Positions 1 through 11,284 are shown, counted from the stretch's first letter. The stretch is DNA of 64,000 bases from Azolla caroliniana (GCA_043228905.1 JBHGNT010000015.1:19592001-19656000); one strand, 5' to 3'. A program made the numbers and translations. Notes: generated by a model from the letters alone, not told the origin.

Positions 1-1762
1 TATTCTTCTAGAGTGAAAAGTGGCAATGGAAGTTGAAACTAATTCCATTGAGTAGAATCACACATGGGAGAAAATAAAGTCTATCGGGTAGCATCATCAA
101 TGAATGTCAAAACATAAAGATAACTTTCAACTGATGGTTTTCTCATTGGGACGCATACATCAATATGTACAAGTTGAAGCTTGTGTATTACAAAAACATT
201 TGCATCTTTTGGAAATGAAGAACTTTGCGTCTTTCCTAAAATACAAACCTCACAAACATGATTAGATGGTACATGAATGGAAGGAAGATTGCATACCATA
301 TTTTGCTTACTAAGCGTGCAAGGCTTCTGAAATTTAAATGGCCGAACCGAGCATACCATAGTTCAGAATTGCTTTGTGTTTGGGCATTCAACCCCAATGC
401 ATTTTGGTCATCAAATTTCTAATATATGTCAAGCTTGTGATTGTTGTTGAACAAACCTCCTGTTATGACAATGATGTCGTCCTTTGTACGATCATGTATT
501 GTGCATTTGTCATAGAGAAATTGGACAAGATATCCATGCATAACAATGGCAGAAACCGAAAGAAGGTTTTTGCCAGGGACATAGAGAACATTGTTTAATG
601 TGACTAAATCCCCATGACGGCTGTAATATGAACTTGACCAATGCCTTTGATGATGTAAAAAGCATTATTGGCACAAGTAATTGTGCCCGCCTTATGACAA
701 GCATCTTCAATTGACAAAGAAATTTTTGCAAGAAGCACCACTATCAAATACTACGCATTCTTAGACTCCCTTACCTATAAACATGTCATCATTTGAGGGA
801 TCATACATTGTGCATAAGAAGAATGCCCACTTATGTTGAGCAATGGTTATTTCTTCCTTCGTACCAATAGAGGTAGTAATAATAAGACTGGCTTGTTTTT
901 CTTCTCTTGACTAGGTTTACTCTTTCAACATTCACTAATGCCATAACTTGGTTTACAACAATAATTCCACTTTTCTTCTTCTTCTTATCATGGGAAGTCG
1001 AGGAAGGTTATTTTGTTTTCGGCCTTGTTGGCCATTGAACTTGCAAGAGGTAACAAAAGCTTGATCACCACTATTACGAACATCCCAATTTGCTCAATAT
1101 TGAGATTCTTGTAAGAGAAAGGAGATTAAGTCATCAATGTTGACGCTCTCTTTACCTCTTGTAAGAAACCTTATTGTCATAGTAAAGCCTTCATATGAAT
1201 CCAGAAGAGAGGCAAGAACTTTAGAAACTAATTGCTTGTTTGAAATCACTTCATGAGGTCTTTGATCTTCATCAAGAATGCATCCATGGAATCACATTTT
1301 GCATCCTTGTTTCTTAAAGTTGCCACTTGAGCATAGCAACTCGTGCTTCATTCCTTTGAGCATATAGGTTCTTTAATACAACTTGAGCACTTTTGGAGGT
1401 GGTGCAAAATCGGATATGTGGAACAATATGACGTTTAACTAATAATGCAATGAGAGCATGGGCTTGAGCATCCTTACCATCCCATTTAAGTTGTGACAAA
1501 GTAGACTTTTGAGGAGTGGAACTTGAAGCATTATTTGCGTCAATTGTTATAAAAGGGGAGGCAAAGTTTGGAGAATTACTTGAAGTTGGACATTCATCAG
1601 ATCCGATGACAATGTCCCATAGTTACTTTACAACTAATACATGTCTCACCATGTATGCCCACATAGGATAGTTAGTACCATCCAACTTATCTTCAGAATT
1701 AAGCATGCCAAAAATATTAATTAGCATGGTCATTGCAAAAAAGATTAGATCAAGAAATATTA
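1..1762 (-). mobile_element. Degenerate Copia retrotransposon remnant (gag to integrase)
   Basis: Read on the minus strand, pieces of a Ty1/Copia polyprotein occur in the normal order with several stops and frame breaks. A gag N-terminus with KLDGTNYPMWAYMVRH lies near 1620-1700. A gag (UBN2-like) piece lies at 1314-1499, and a decayed CCHC zinc knuckle near 930-1000. A protease-linked segment containing NVLYVPGKNLLSVSA lies near 520-600. The GAG-pre-integrase/integrase junction, CEVCILGK followed by LVHIDVC and LTFIDDATR, lies at 81-359. The reverse transcriptase half would lie left of the window. Its upstream end (LTR and leader) is missing where it meets the plus-strand Copia LTR at 1763. 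It cannot encode a functional protein. Confidence 0.8.
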
Positions 1763-2263
1763 TTGTGAAGAAAAGGACGATGTATGAAAAAGTGTGTGAG
1801 CACACTTTATTGTAATCCGTGTAGTTGTCGAGTGTTAGTGTGGTCAAAGAATATTAGATATTCTTATGACAAAATCATCCTCAAGTGGATATCTTGGTTA
1901 GATTCCACCAACACATTTAATAGGGCAGTCCCTTGAGGACTTGTATATAAAACCCCCTTTGGCCATTCAGTTTAGTTGATGATCTTTAGATAATTAATAT
2001 AGCTCTCTTATTCCACCAACACATTTAATAGGGCAGTCCCTTGAGGACTTGTATATAAAACCCCCTTTGGCCATTCAGTTTAGTTGATGATCTTTAGATA
2101 ATTAATATAGCTCTCTTAAGTGCATAAGCTGTCATCCCCCTATTGTGTGTTTTCTTATTTTTCTGGTTATTCTCTGTAATTCCTTCTCTTGCTTATACAT
2201 TCACTCTCTCTCACTCTCTCTCTCTCTCACACTACGCTTCTGAATACTAAACTCTACTAGAGT
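1763..2263 (+). repeat. 5' LTR, 5'-truncated, with duplicated promoter segment
   Basis: It matches the 3' LTR from the shared TTGTGAAGAAAAGG onward but lacks the TGTTGAG terminus and the next ~30 bases present at 6934. It contains an exact 108-bp tandem duplication (1903-2010 and 2011-2118) that is single in the 3' LTR. Each copy has a TATATAA box (1944-1950 and 2052-2058), so the LTR carries two candidate core promoters. A CT-rich tract follows at about 2205-2230. The right boundary is set where similarity to the 3' LTR stops; no clean CA terminus is visible. Confidence 0.88.
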
Positions 2264-2413
2264 GTGAGGGATAGAGATCCTTCACTGAGCTCTACCATTG
2301 AAACTGTGTGAGCAGCTAGAGACGCTGTTTTAAAACCTGCTATCGTCGCTGCAGTTTTGCACAGCAAGAGGCTCACATTAACAGGATCATACGAATCAAG
2401 CTAAATCAGAAAA

Positions 2414-3154
2414 ATGAATGCACAGATGGGTAGCGGACTTCCAACAGAGAAGTTGGACAGGCACAACTACGCATCTTGGGAATATAAGATGCAGCAGTAC
2501 TTAGTTGGGCAAGGGTATTGGAGTTATATCGAGGGAGCTCAGGAAACAGCCCCCGATATTACAAGTCCCAACTACCCCACATGGCAGCAAGGCGCCAGTA
2601 GGGTAATGTATTGTTTGGCAACATGTGTGCAAGATCACATGTTAAGCTATATTCGAGAAGCGAAAGCCCCAACAGAAACGTGGAAAAACTTGAAGAAGAT
2701 TTTCGCGGCTTCAACCACAGCGAGAAAACTTCAACTCCAGCAGGAGTTGAACAATATTCGGCAGGGGGATATGTCCGTGACGGACTATACCCTCCGGATC
2801 AAAGACTTATGTGATTCACTTGGCTCCATCAATGTCGCAGTTGATGATGAGATGGTGCATATCTGTCTTGGTGGCCTTGCACAAAAATATGGCTCATTTC
2901 GAACTGCCATAACAACAAGGGAGAACCCCCCAAGCTTTTTCGACTTGCTAATGGTTGAGGAGAACCATACACGGTCGAAAAGCACAGCATCTGATGGGCA
3001 GATACTATATACACATGATGATCTCAGTCGAGGTCATGGTCGTGGTCATGGAAATCGGGGGAGGAATGGCCGAGGAAGAGGTGGACGAGGTCCACAACAG
3101 TTTAATTCCAGGCAGCAAGAAGGTCGAAACAGCCAAGGGAATTCCAGTAGATAG
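2414..3154 (+). pseudogene. Copia gag (capsid-like) reading frame, prematurely stopped
   Basis: The 246-codon frame starts with MNAQMGSGLPTEKLDRHNYA and carries the N-terminal gag signature (SWEYKMQQYL). A UBN2/gag core follows at about residues 90-175 (TWKNLKKIF, LQQELNNIRQG, LGGLAQKYGSF). A Gly/Arg-rich RNA-binding tail is near residues 205-235. A TAG stops it at 3152. Two more in-frame TAGs follow at 3185 and 3206, the last inside the CCHC zinc knuckle (C-stop-Y-C-GKPGHFEVV-C), after which the same frame runs into protease-integrase. In an intact element this would form the capsid that packages element RNA. Confidence 0.88.
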
Positions 3155-3238
3155 GGGAGCTTCCACCAGCCTGCATCAACCAGGTAGAACCAGCAAACCG
3201 AGTGCTAGTATTGTGGAAAGCCTGGCCACTTTGAAGTC

Positions 3239-4912
3239 GTGTGTCAAAAGAAGAAGAATGACTTAGCTGCCTCACCCCGACAACAAACAAACTATGTTGA
3301 GATGGCTGACCTAGAAAACAAAGCGCCGATGTTTGTTATGCGACACCGGGCAAATAGCATGATAACAAGTGTTTCCCAACCTGATGATGTATGGTTCGTG
3401 GACTCGGGTGTCTCAAATCACATGACAAGTCATCAAGAATGGTTCATGAATTTGAGGGAACCCGAGAGACCCGGCATGGTGGAGACCGGTGATGACTCCA
3501 AACACATGATTGAGCACATTGGAGATGTGGCCCTTAACAATCACGACAACAAGGGCTACATGAAAGATGTATTGCATGTCCCGACAATCACAAAGAATTT
3601 GGTCTCGGTTGGCCAAATTGTCGAACAAGGAATGCAAGTGCGATTCAACCAGGAAGGTTGCTTCATCGAGGATAAAGGCCAACTTATCGCTCATGCAAGA
3701 AGAGAAGGTCGCATGTTTATTCTTGATGCGACGGAGGTGAACACAACAATGTATGCAAAGGGACTCAAGGCGGAGTCTGATATTGAGTTGTGGCACAAAA
3801 GGGTTGGCCATGTAAACCACGGTAAACTCCGATCAATGCAAACAAAAGGGGCCGTGCACGGATTGCCACAATTTACTTCAAAACATCCTGATAATGTATG
3901 TGAGGCGTGCCAACTAGGCAAGCAACATAGGCATCCATTCCTAAGCGAAAGAAATGTGAGTAAAGGCTTGTTGGATGTCATCCACCCAGATGTATGGGGC
4001 CCAACTCAAACAACGACAATCAGTGGGTGTAGGTACTTCGTTACCTTCATTGACGACTATTCGCGGCATACCTGGATATGCCCGATGAAGTCGAAAAGTG
4101 AGGTCTTCTCCCACTTTCTCAAGTTAAAGAATTGCTTGGAAAATGAGACGAATCGCAAGATTCGATGCTTACGGTCTGATGGTGGCCAAGAATACTTCTC
4201 AACTGAGTTCAAGGCCTTTCTAGAAGAGAAGGGGATTCGCCGGGAATTCTCTTGCCCGTACACACCACAGCAAAATGGTGTTGCTGAGCAGAAGAATCGT
4301 ACAATTCTTGAGATGGCCCACGCCATGCTGCATGAGAAGAACATGCCCAAGATCTATTGGGCAGAGGCAGCAGTTACGGCTGTGTATCTCATGAATAGGT
4401 CCACAACCGAGGGTGTCCACGACATCACCCCTCACGAGAAGTATTTTAGGGCAAAGCCAGACCTTTCGCACTTGAAGGTTTTTGGCAGCATTGCATTTGT
4501 GCATGTCCCCGATGAGAAGCGGCGAAAGCTTGACCCAAAATCAGATAAGATGATCCTCGTTGGTTACTCACTTGAGCAAAAGGGTTACAAGTGTTTTAAC
4601 CCCATCACTCAACAGTCACAAGTAAGCCGAGTTGTGGTATTTGATGAGGTGACATCATGGTATGGCCCAACATCAATGACCCCCACCGTGCTCGAAACAA
4701 GCAGATCTGGAGCAGATTCTCAGAGTGAAGAAGAAGAGATGCTAACGACCATTATGGGTGGAGAACCAGCAGAGAGTCTGCCCACACTCCAGCTGACTCG
4801 ACCTGAGGTGTCATCCACCATGAAGAAACCTCTGATGTGCTGTCACCTTTGTGCTACACCTATAGAAAGAAAAAAAAGGGCAAGAGGCCTGAGCAAGAGG
4901 CCAAGGACATGA
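3239..4912 (+). pseudogene. Copia pol part 1: protease and integrase
   Basis: This frame is the same as gag. An aspartic protease motif FVDSGVSNHMT lies near residue 55 (many Copia proteins have DSGAS). It is followed by GAG-pre-integrase (LWHKRVGHVNHGKL) and the integrase HHCC finger (CEACQLGK). The catalytic core shows D in HPDVWGP, D in LRSDGGQEY and E in NGVAEQKNR, so the DDE triad is visible. The frame ends at 4912 shortly after an A-run at 4870-4876, where a small indel probably moved the downstream reverse transcriptase into another frame. The first Met at 3239 is only where the frame reopens after the stops, not a natural start. Confidence 0.9.
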
Positions 4913-5739
4913 CATCTAGTGAAGACTCAGATCATTCACCCCGATCAGTCCACAGCAAGTATGAAATGAAGAAAGCCCCGGAAATGACCAAAGGAAAACT
5001 CCCTCAATCGAACCGACAAAAGAGCCTGATAGTTAGGTTCGGGTACAATGAGTACATGGCCCACCACTATGCATTCATGATGAAGGTCGCAGCAGACCAA
5101 GAACCCGAGACTTACAAAGAAGCTACCCAAGATCCCCGGTGGATCGAGGCAATGAGGGAGGAGATGCACGTGTTGTTTGACAACGATACTTGGGATTTAG
5201 TCCCATCCTCTGAAATCAAGAAAAAGCCAATTGGTTGCCGCTGGGTGTTGAAGATAAAGCATAATACGGATGGCACGGTCAATCGGTTCAAGGCTCGGCT
5301 AGTCGCCAAAGGGTATGCTCAAACCCATGGCATAGACTATGAGGAGACATTTGCCCCGGTGGCAAAAATGACCACTGTGAGGACAGTAATTGCTCTCGCA
5401 GCAGCGAAAGGATGGCACTTGCATCAAATGGATGTGAAGAACACATTCCTCCAAGGTGAGCTCGAGGAGGAAGTTTACATGATGCAACCACTTGGCTTCA
5501 AATCAAACAAACATCCACATGCAGTTTGCCGATTGAAGAAGCCGCTCTATGGACTGAAGCAAGCCCCAAGAGCATGGCATTCAAAGATCACATCATGTCT
5601 TCACGACATTGGCTTCCGGATGTCAAATTTTGATAACTCGTTGTATGTTCAGAACAATCCCAAAAGCCCCATCTTCTTAATCTTGTATGTCGATGACCTT
5701 GTCATCAGTGGAGAAAGCCTCACCAAGACACAAGATTAA
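4837..5739 (+). pseudogene. Copia pol part 2: reverse transcriptase
   Basis: The RVT_2 reverse transcriptase domain begins near residue 85 with EAMREEMHVLFDNDTWDLVP. It includes KARLVAKGYAQ, the first catalytic Asp region (MDVKNTFLQGEL, where many Copia elements have TAFL), PLYGLKQAPRAW and the YVDDL active site near residue 285. The frame is lost at 5737. Sequence continues in another frame (KKLFLQKFEMKDL) and shifts again before 5812. The segment that usually joins reverse transcriptase to RNase H looks shortened there, consistent with a deletion. Confidence 0.9.
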
Positions 5740-5811
5740 AAAGTTGTTTTTGCAGAAGTTCGAGATGAAGGATCTGAATGACTCCACAAGGTCATTCAAA
5801 CTCCACAAGGG

Positions 5812-6699
5812 TTGCTACTCTCACAACGACACTATGTGTTGAACTTGCTCTACAAGTTCGGAATGACCGAGTGTAAGTCCATCTCAAGACCCCTTGATCG
5901 AAATATGAAGCTAACAGCAGATTCTAGAAAATTCTGTGAGCTGACACAATATCGCCAAATAATTGGGAGTCTTATCTACTTAACTATCACCCGACCAGAC
6001 CTCAACTATCCGGTCGGGGTTCTTAGCCAGTTCATGGAAACCCCCCGCGACACTCACATGGATTGTGCTAAGTGAGTGTTACGTTATATTAGTGGAACAC
6101 TTGATTATGGTATCTTCTATAAACGTGGAGCACCACTTCGACTCGAAGGCTTCATGGATGCTGATTGGGCCGGCAATGCATCTGATAGGCGATCCACTTC
6201 GGGATTTATGTTTTCACTCGGTAGTGGAGCAATCTCTTGGAGCAGCAAGAAACAACCAACAGTCGCTCTATCGAGCATTGAGGCGGAGTATAGGGTAGCT
6301 GGTTACGAAACTGTATGGCTTAAAAGACTACTGAAAGACTTCAACGAATTGGTGAACAAGCCAATACTGATCCACTGCGATAATCTCAACAACATCCAGC
6401 TTGCAAAGAATCCGGTGTTTCACGCCCGGACTAAGCACATTGAGGTGCACTATCATTACATCCGTGAGCGCATATTGGCCGGTGACATTGACCTCCAATA
6501 CGTTGGCACCAACATGCAAGTGGCTGATATTTTCACTAAGGCGCTAGGTCTCGACAAGCTACGGCAATTCTCAGTGGATCTAGGCCTTAGACCACTCAAT
6601 ATACTGAACTTGGGGGAGAGTAAAAGTACAAAGACAAAGGAAAACATGGAGAATCAGCACGATACAAGAGGAAGAGCGAGACCGGCATTGGCAAAGTAA
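5812..6699 (+). pseudogene. Copia pol part 3: RT tail and RNase H
   Basis: The RT connection region is recognisable (LLSQRHYVLNLLYKFGM, then YRQIIGSLIYLTITRPDL). A TGA at 6073 interrupts the frame and the RNase H domain continues in the same frame. It shows DADWAG, SSIEAEY and HCDN, supplying the acidic catalytic residues, and ends with the conserved KHIEVHYHYIRE and ADIFTKAL motifs. The stop could come from one C-to-T change at a CGA codon. A 3' untranslated stretch of about 230 bp follows up to the polypurine tract before 6934. Confidence 0.9.
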
Positions 6700-6933
6700 G
6701 GTCAGCACATCTAATCCGACTTGACCCAGCAAGTTAGAGGAAGACTTTCCAAAGCCCGGAATTTTTGAAGCTCAAAATTTTGGATTGGCAAGATCGACAT
6801 TGCTAGATCAAGATCGAGTACATAAAAACAATGGGAAAACCACGGTCTAGTAATCAGACCAACTGCAATTGGGTCTTCAACTACACTAAGACAACCAAGC
6901 TTAAGAGGACACACAATTGACCTTGAGGGGGCG

Positions 6934-7358
6934 TGTTGAGAATCAAGTTCAACTTGTGTGAACATGTGCTTGTGAAGAAAAGGACGATGTATGAAAAAGT
7001 GTGTGAGCACACTTTATTGTAATCCGTGTAGTTGTCGAGTGTTAGTGTGGTCAAAGAATATTAGATATTCTTATGACAAAATCGTCCTCAAGTGGATATC
7101 TTGGTTAGATTACACCAACACATTTAATAGGGCAGTCCCTTGAGGACTTGTATATAAACATCCCTTTGGCCATTCAGTTTAGTTGATGATCTTTAGATAA
7201 TTAATATAGCTCTCTTAAGTGCATAAGTTGTCATCCCCCTACTGTGTGTTTTCTTATTTTTCTAGTTATTCTCTGTAATTCCTTCTCTTGCTTATACATT
7301 CACTCTCTCTCTCTCTCTCTCTCACACTACGCTTTTGAATACTAAACTCTACTAGAGT
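6934..7358 (+). repeat. 3' LTR of the Copia element
   Basis: It begins TGTTGAGAATC directly after the polypurine tract, has a single TATATAA box at 7151-7157 and ends near CTCTACTAGAGT with a CT-rich microsatellite before it. It is 425 bp and is the complete reference for the LTR. Compared with it, the 5' LTR is truncated at its left edge and carries the extra 108-bp copy. Confidence 0.88.
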
Positions 7359-8135
7359 TAGATTCTTTACATTAGGGTTTGAGATTGCTGCAAAACTTGT
7401 GTCGACTATATCTCCAGAACAAAAGAATCAAGTAGAGTCAAAAGAATCAGCTCTAAATCTACATTTTGAAAAATGTGAAAATAGAGAATTTGCCTCTGCT
7501 ACAGTTTTCCACTGTTCGAACTTTTCATTGTTGTAGATGGAGCGGTTCGATGTTTTCTTAAAAGGGAAGAGATAAATAAAGAGAATGATCTGTGTATGTC
7601 CATTAGGAAGAACAGGATATGGAAAGTAATCTAAACTTGCTCTAACACCATTTGTAAAAAATGCAAGGAACTTAGACTAACTATCACACAACAAGATCTC
7701 TTAGAAGACTTAAGGAAAAACCAATAGATTAGGAAAAACAAGCTTTTGATTACAAAGATGTAGAATGGTTTATATAACCAATATCTATAGGTACTTGGAA
7801 ACCCAACAGTCACTTAATTAGGTTCACACTATTCTAACTATGTCCACACCTAACAGTTACTTAAACAGGTTCATACTATTCTAAGTATATTCACACCCAA
7901 CATTTACTTAACTAGGTTCACAGTATTCTTTACTATTTTCACACCAAAGCTTTTGATTACAAAGATGTAGAATGGTTTATATAACCAATATCTATAAGTA
8001 CTTGGAAACCCAACAGTCACTTAATTAGGTTCACACTATTCTAACTATGTCCACACCTAACAATTACTTAAACAAGTTCATACTATTCTAAGTATATTCA
8101 CATCCAACATTTACTTAACTATTTTCACACCAAAG
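7359..8135. repeat. Retroelement debris with 207-bp tandem duplication
   Basis: Two direct copies start at 7741 and 7948 (AGCTTTTGATTACAAAGATG). The second ends near 8135 and lacks about 20 bases of the first. Each copy itself consists of shorter ~40-bp repeats around GGTTCACACTATTCTAA. At 7638-7652 the minus strand reads TGGTGTTAGAGC, close to the plant LTR-element primer binding site, which suggests a decayed minus-strand LTR lying over the repeats. No gene was seen in this stretch. Confidence 0.6.
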
Positions 8136-8350
8136 CTTTCACATAATACACGTGAAGTGTAACACCTTCTAGGGTGTGGTGGTGTTTGTTCTAGACTCAG
8201 CTTTTGCCCAATATGTTGCAAAATATTTGTCACCAAAATACTTTCCTCTAAGAGATCATAAAGATCTAATGTTATTTCAATGAAGCTAAGCATGTTAACT
8301 TCACGGATGCAACTAAGTGCATCAGCGACAGTGTTCATGAAACCCTTATG
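8111..8350 (-). pseudogene. Ty3/gypsy pol fragment (RNase H region)
   Basis: The minus-strand frame contains YKGFMNTVADALSCI. This corresponds to the conserved motif (N-x-VADALSR) at the end of the reverse transcriptase/RNase H region of Ty3/gypsy polyproteins; here the usual Arg is Cys. Only about 75 codons remain and no other gypsy domain is readable nearby. It is a fossil fragment. Confidence 0.6.
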
Positions 8351-8659
8351 ATATCAAATGGATCACCCTATTCTTTTCCATTTAAGTCACGGTTGGATAA
8401 TACGAGCTATATTAGAATGAGGATAGTGGACTTATACTCATGCCAAGCAACTAAAACCATTATTGCATTTCAGCATACCAACAATGATTGCCTCCATTTT
8501 CAGCCATACATAGGAAGCTCCCGTATAATGATCACTGATCACTGATTGGAATAATGTTTGAGTCACTATTGAGCTCCCGTATCCGTCTGAATTATATATG
8601 AGACATTTCAATGATTTTTGGAACTGGATGCATACATTGTCTTTGAAAGGTACCGAAGG

Positions 8660-8797
8660 CTAAATATCCATGAAAAAGTCAAGCATAGATAGCTTCTTGT
8701 GTAAGGAGAACCATGGCCTTGTGAATGATACGCCTAGATTAGTTGTGTACGGCCCCTTTTCCTCTCTGAAGAAGTATTCAGGTTCTGATCCTATTAC
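8660..8797 (-). CDS. Candidate terminal exon of an unidentified gene
   Basis: On the minus strand a TAG acceptor is followed by 45 open codons starting VIGSEPEYFFREEKG and ending KKLSMLDFFMDI before a TAG stop. The composition looks protein-like, with a Trp/Phe-rich segment. The reading phase (0) matches the exon candidate at 9259-9374, with a 461-bp GT..AG intron between them. I do not recognise the protein. It might be the 3' end of the SMPD4-like gene at 16620-18368 or a separate gene; no similarity I know supports either. Confidence 0.35.
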   Translation of the reverse strand, partial: VIGSEPEYFFREEKGPYTTNLGVSFTRPWFSLHKKLSMLDFFMDI

Positions 8798-9258
8798 CTA
8801 TGCTTGAGTGGTGTTAAACACTTTCCGTTTAGTTTTAATAAGGTCGATCAACAAATAAAGAAAGATATATTAGCATCTTTTAAGAGACCAAAATTGCCTA
8901 TGAGTGAGAACAAGTGGCATTAAGCTAAGAGATATTGATTAAAAGACAAGGATCAAATCGTTTCCTGTCATTCTATGGCTGTATAAAATACTTTTCACCG
9001 TAGACCTTCAAAAACAATAGATTGCCTCTCAAAGAGGCAATGTTAACAAAAGAAATGCAAGGAATTTAGGAAGCACCTGCTCATACGAAATTCCAACAGA
9101 AAACAGCACCTCATTTAGAAAGCATCTGCTCATACATTATTTGTCAATACAAATGCTCCCATCTTTATAGTCTTGCTTTGTCTTGTATAAATTCAAGAGT
9201 CCACATAAGGAAATTCAAACTATATAAATAGACAAAACAAAAATATACTTAAACTAAC

Positions 9259-9374
9259 CTGTAGTTGATCCTGAACCATGGAAACCACGCCAATTGATGT
9301 GCTGAATATTCCTGATTTACTGGTTCTGGAAATAACCTGTAGGCCTTTCAAATAACTCAATAAACTCGTTGATC
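9259..9374 (-). CDS. Candidate internal exon of an unidentified gene
   Basis: The 116-bp minus-strand segment has an AG acceptor (TTTTGGCAG) and a GT donor (CTACAG/GTTAGT). It is open over 38 codons (STSLLSYLKGLQVISRTSK, then SIGVVSMVQDQLQ). It needs one base from an upstream exon and ends on a codon boundary, which fits the candidate exon at 8660-8797. No family was recognised. This is an inference from splice signals and open frame only. Confidence 0.35.
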
Positions 9375-10655
9375 CTGCCAAAACGTTCAAAATCTATGGG
9401 CACTTTAGACATATGAAATGAAATCTGCTAAAAATTACAATGGAAGATTATTCAACATGGATTAGGTATGCATGATCCCCCAGAATTTGCAATCAAGCAC
9501 ATTATGATTAGCTTTGTTTCACTATTGCTTCACAAAAAATGAAGTTCCTACCCATATAGGGGATGTTTCTGAAGAATCTATTCAAGGTTTCCTCTAATTA
9601 TACAGCTTATTCTTGGATAGAATAAATCCATTGAGTAACAATCTTCATAAAATTCAATGTAAATATTTCTTGTGGTTGGTCAATAAGTTACAGCTTCAAA
9701 ATGGCTATTTGCTTTTATGAGTGTGCTTGGTATTTTAATGGCTCACTCATCAAACAAGATATTACATGCATGCATGGGATGGCCTAGTGAGCTGCTTATT
9801 TATAAATGTGTTTTCTACCACTACTGTTTTGCATGAAATATGTGGACTCAAGGGAACATTACGTTGGCTGTTGGAGTGCTTTTATGAAATAAGGAGGAGA
9901 TATCACTTCCCCTTCGATAAAGCCTTTGGCCCACCCCTCCATGGAGGGTGACAGCCCATGAATTCATCTCTCCTTTCTGCAGTCTCTCTCTCTGCACATT
10001 TTCTCTCACTAGATTTACATTGTTGCAGCATTTATTACAATTGACTTTTAGAATGTACTACTATAACAGCATTTAAAGCATTGTTTTCTTTTCTCTGGAC
10101 TACTTTAACTCATTATATACCTAGGAATATTTTATATCCTTCCATAAATGCATGGGCAACAAAACCCGCTCTCATTTTTGTATTTAAAGGCTTTCAGCAT
10201 CATGAAGAAATATAATTCTTGTTTAGCCTCCTGGCATCTTACAGCCGTTTGAAACAGTTTTCTCACATCTTCAAGGTAATGGGATATAAAGACCAACATT
10301 GTTTGGGACTCTTCTTGTTATAAATAAAGAGATATAAAAATAAGTTTGTTGGACAACAATACAACCACATAAGCTAATCAAGAGAGAATCATCATAAATT
10401 TTGTTGCTACAAGTCGATGATTTGCTACACAAATAGGGTCTCAACACAACATTCTGAAAGGACTACAACGGATCAGGTGACAATATTTTTCACACATAGA
10501 CTACATCCATCGGGACCATGACTTCATTACCCTTGTTATCAACAAATCAAGGCCATTATCACCCAACCGCTAAGGTGCTTTCAGCACATCAGAAACCTCT
10601 CCATCTTGGATCAGTCAATGTTACTTTGATCAACAGCCTAGTTACGTACGGAAGT
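9375..10655. other. No gene recognised
   Basis: AT-rich sequence without convincing coding similarity on either strand. The short open frame at 9766-9951 has no recognisable motif. Confidence 0.5.
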
Positions 10656-11284
10656 TGTTGGTAGACAGGTCCCTCCGGATGGGAAGGGAGAAGAACAGTG
10701 CCGACGAACAAACTCGGCCAAGGCCGACAGGCCGAGGCCGAAACGGAGAACCGGATGAGGAGTACCCGACTGCGGAGAGTCGGATGGTGTAGGCCCGGTA
10801 TGAACCGGATGAGGAGTACCCGACTGTGGAGAGCCGGATGGAGCCCATCGAGGCTACATTTGTAAATAGCCGAAAAGTCATATTAGTATAAATATGACTT
10901 AGGGCAAACTTTTAGTTATGAGTTGTCATTCTTGTTGTTATTCGTTTGTTGTTGGTGCAAGAAGAAATCAGAGCGCGTAACTGTATAGAGAGAGAGAGAG
11001 AGAGAGACGAGGTCGTTGCCTCTGTTGTAACCGCCGCCTGTGGCGAAGATCTGTGAGCACGAGGTCGTTGCCTCAGTGATCTCACTGTTGTATATTTCTG
11101 CATAGTGACAGTTTGCAGCTTGTGGGCTGCCGTGGTTTTTCCCCTATTTTGGGGTTTTCCACGTATACCTCTTGTGTACCATTTCTCCTCTTTTGTGTCG
11201 CGTTTCATTACCTGTTTTTCTGTGTAAGAAAAGAATCTCGGTTGTGGCCGAGCGTCGGACATAAGGAACGTCAAGTTCTCAACA
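10656..11284 (+). mobile_element. Solo LTR of a Copia-type element
   Basis: The 629-bp segment begins TGTTGGTAG and ends TTCTCAACA, giving TG..CA ends with a 6-7 bp inverted match. It has a TATA-like GTATAAATATGAC near 10885 and a GGTTTTCCACGTATAC stretch near 11152, as in many plant Copia LTRs. Flanks are GAAGT (10651-10655) and GAAGC (11285-11289), a 5-bp target-site duplication with one transition. No internal region remains, so it probably formed by LTR-LTR recombination. A 54-bp tandem repeat (from about 10749 and 10803) and a GA microsatellite (about 10987-11008) lie inside. Confidence 0.82.

Larger units (their letters stand above)
1763..7358 (+). mobile_element. Ty1/Copia LTR retrotransposon, nearly complete but inactivated
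   Basis: The element has two LTRs (1763-2263 and 6934-7358) around a gag-pol region in Copia order: gag, CCHC knuckle, protease, integrase, reverse transcriptase, RNase H. By eye the LTRs differ at about nine positions over roughly 390 aligned bases plus a CT-repeat length change, suggesting a fairly recent insertion. Coding is broken by in-frame stops at 3152, 3185, 3206 and 6073, a frame change near an A-run at 4870-4876, and frame changes with a probable deletion around 5732-5812. A polypurine tract with GAGGGGG directly precedes the 3' LTR. No tRNA-iMet-type primer binding site is recognisable after the 5' LTR. The 5' LTR lacks its first ~36 bases, so no target-site duplication can be scored. 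Confidence 0.93.
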
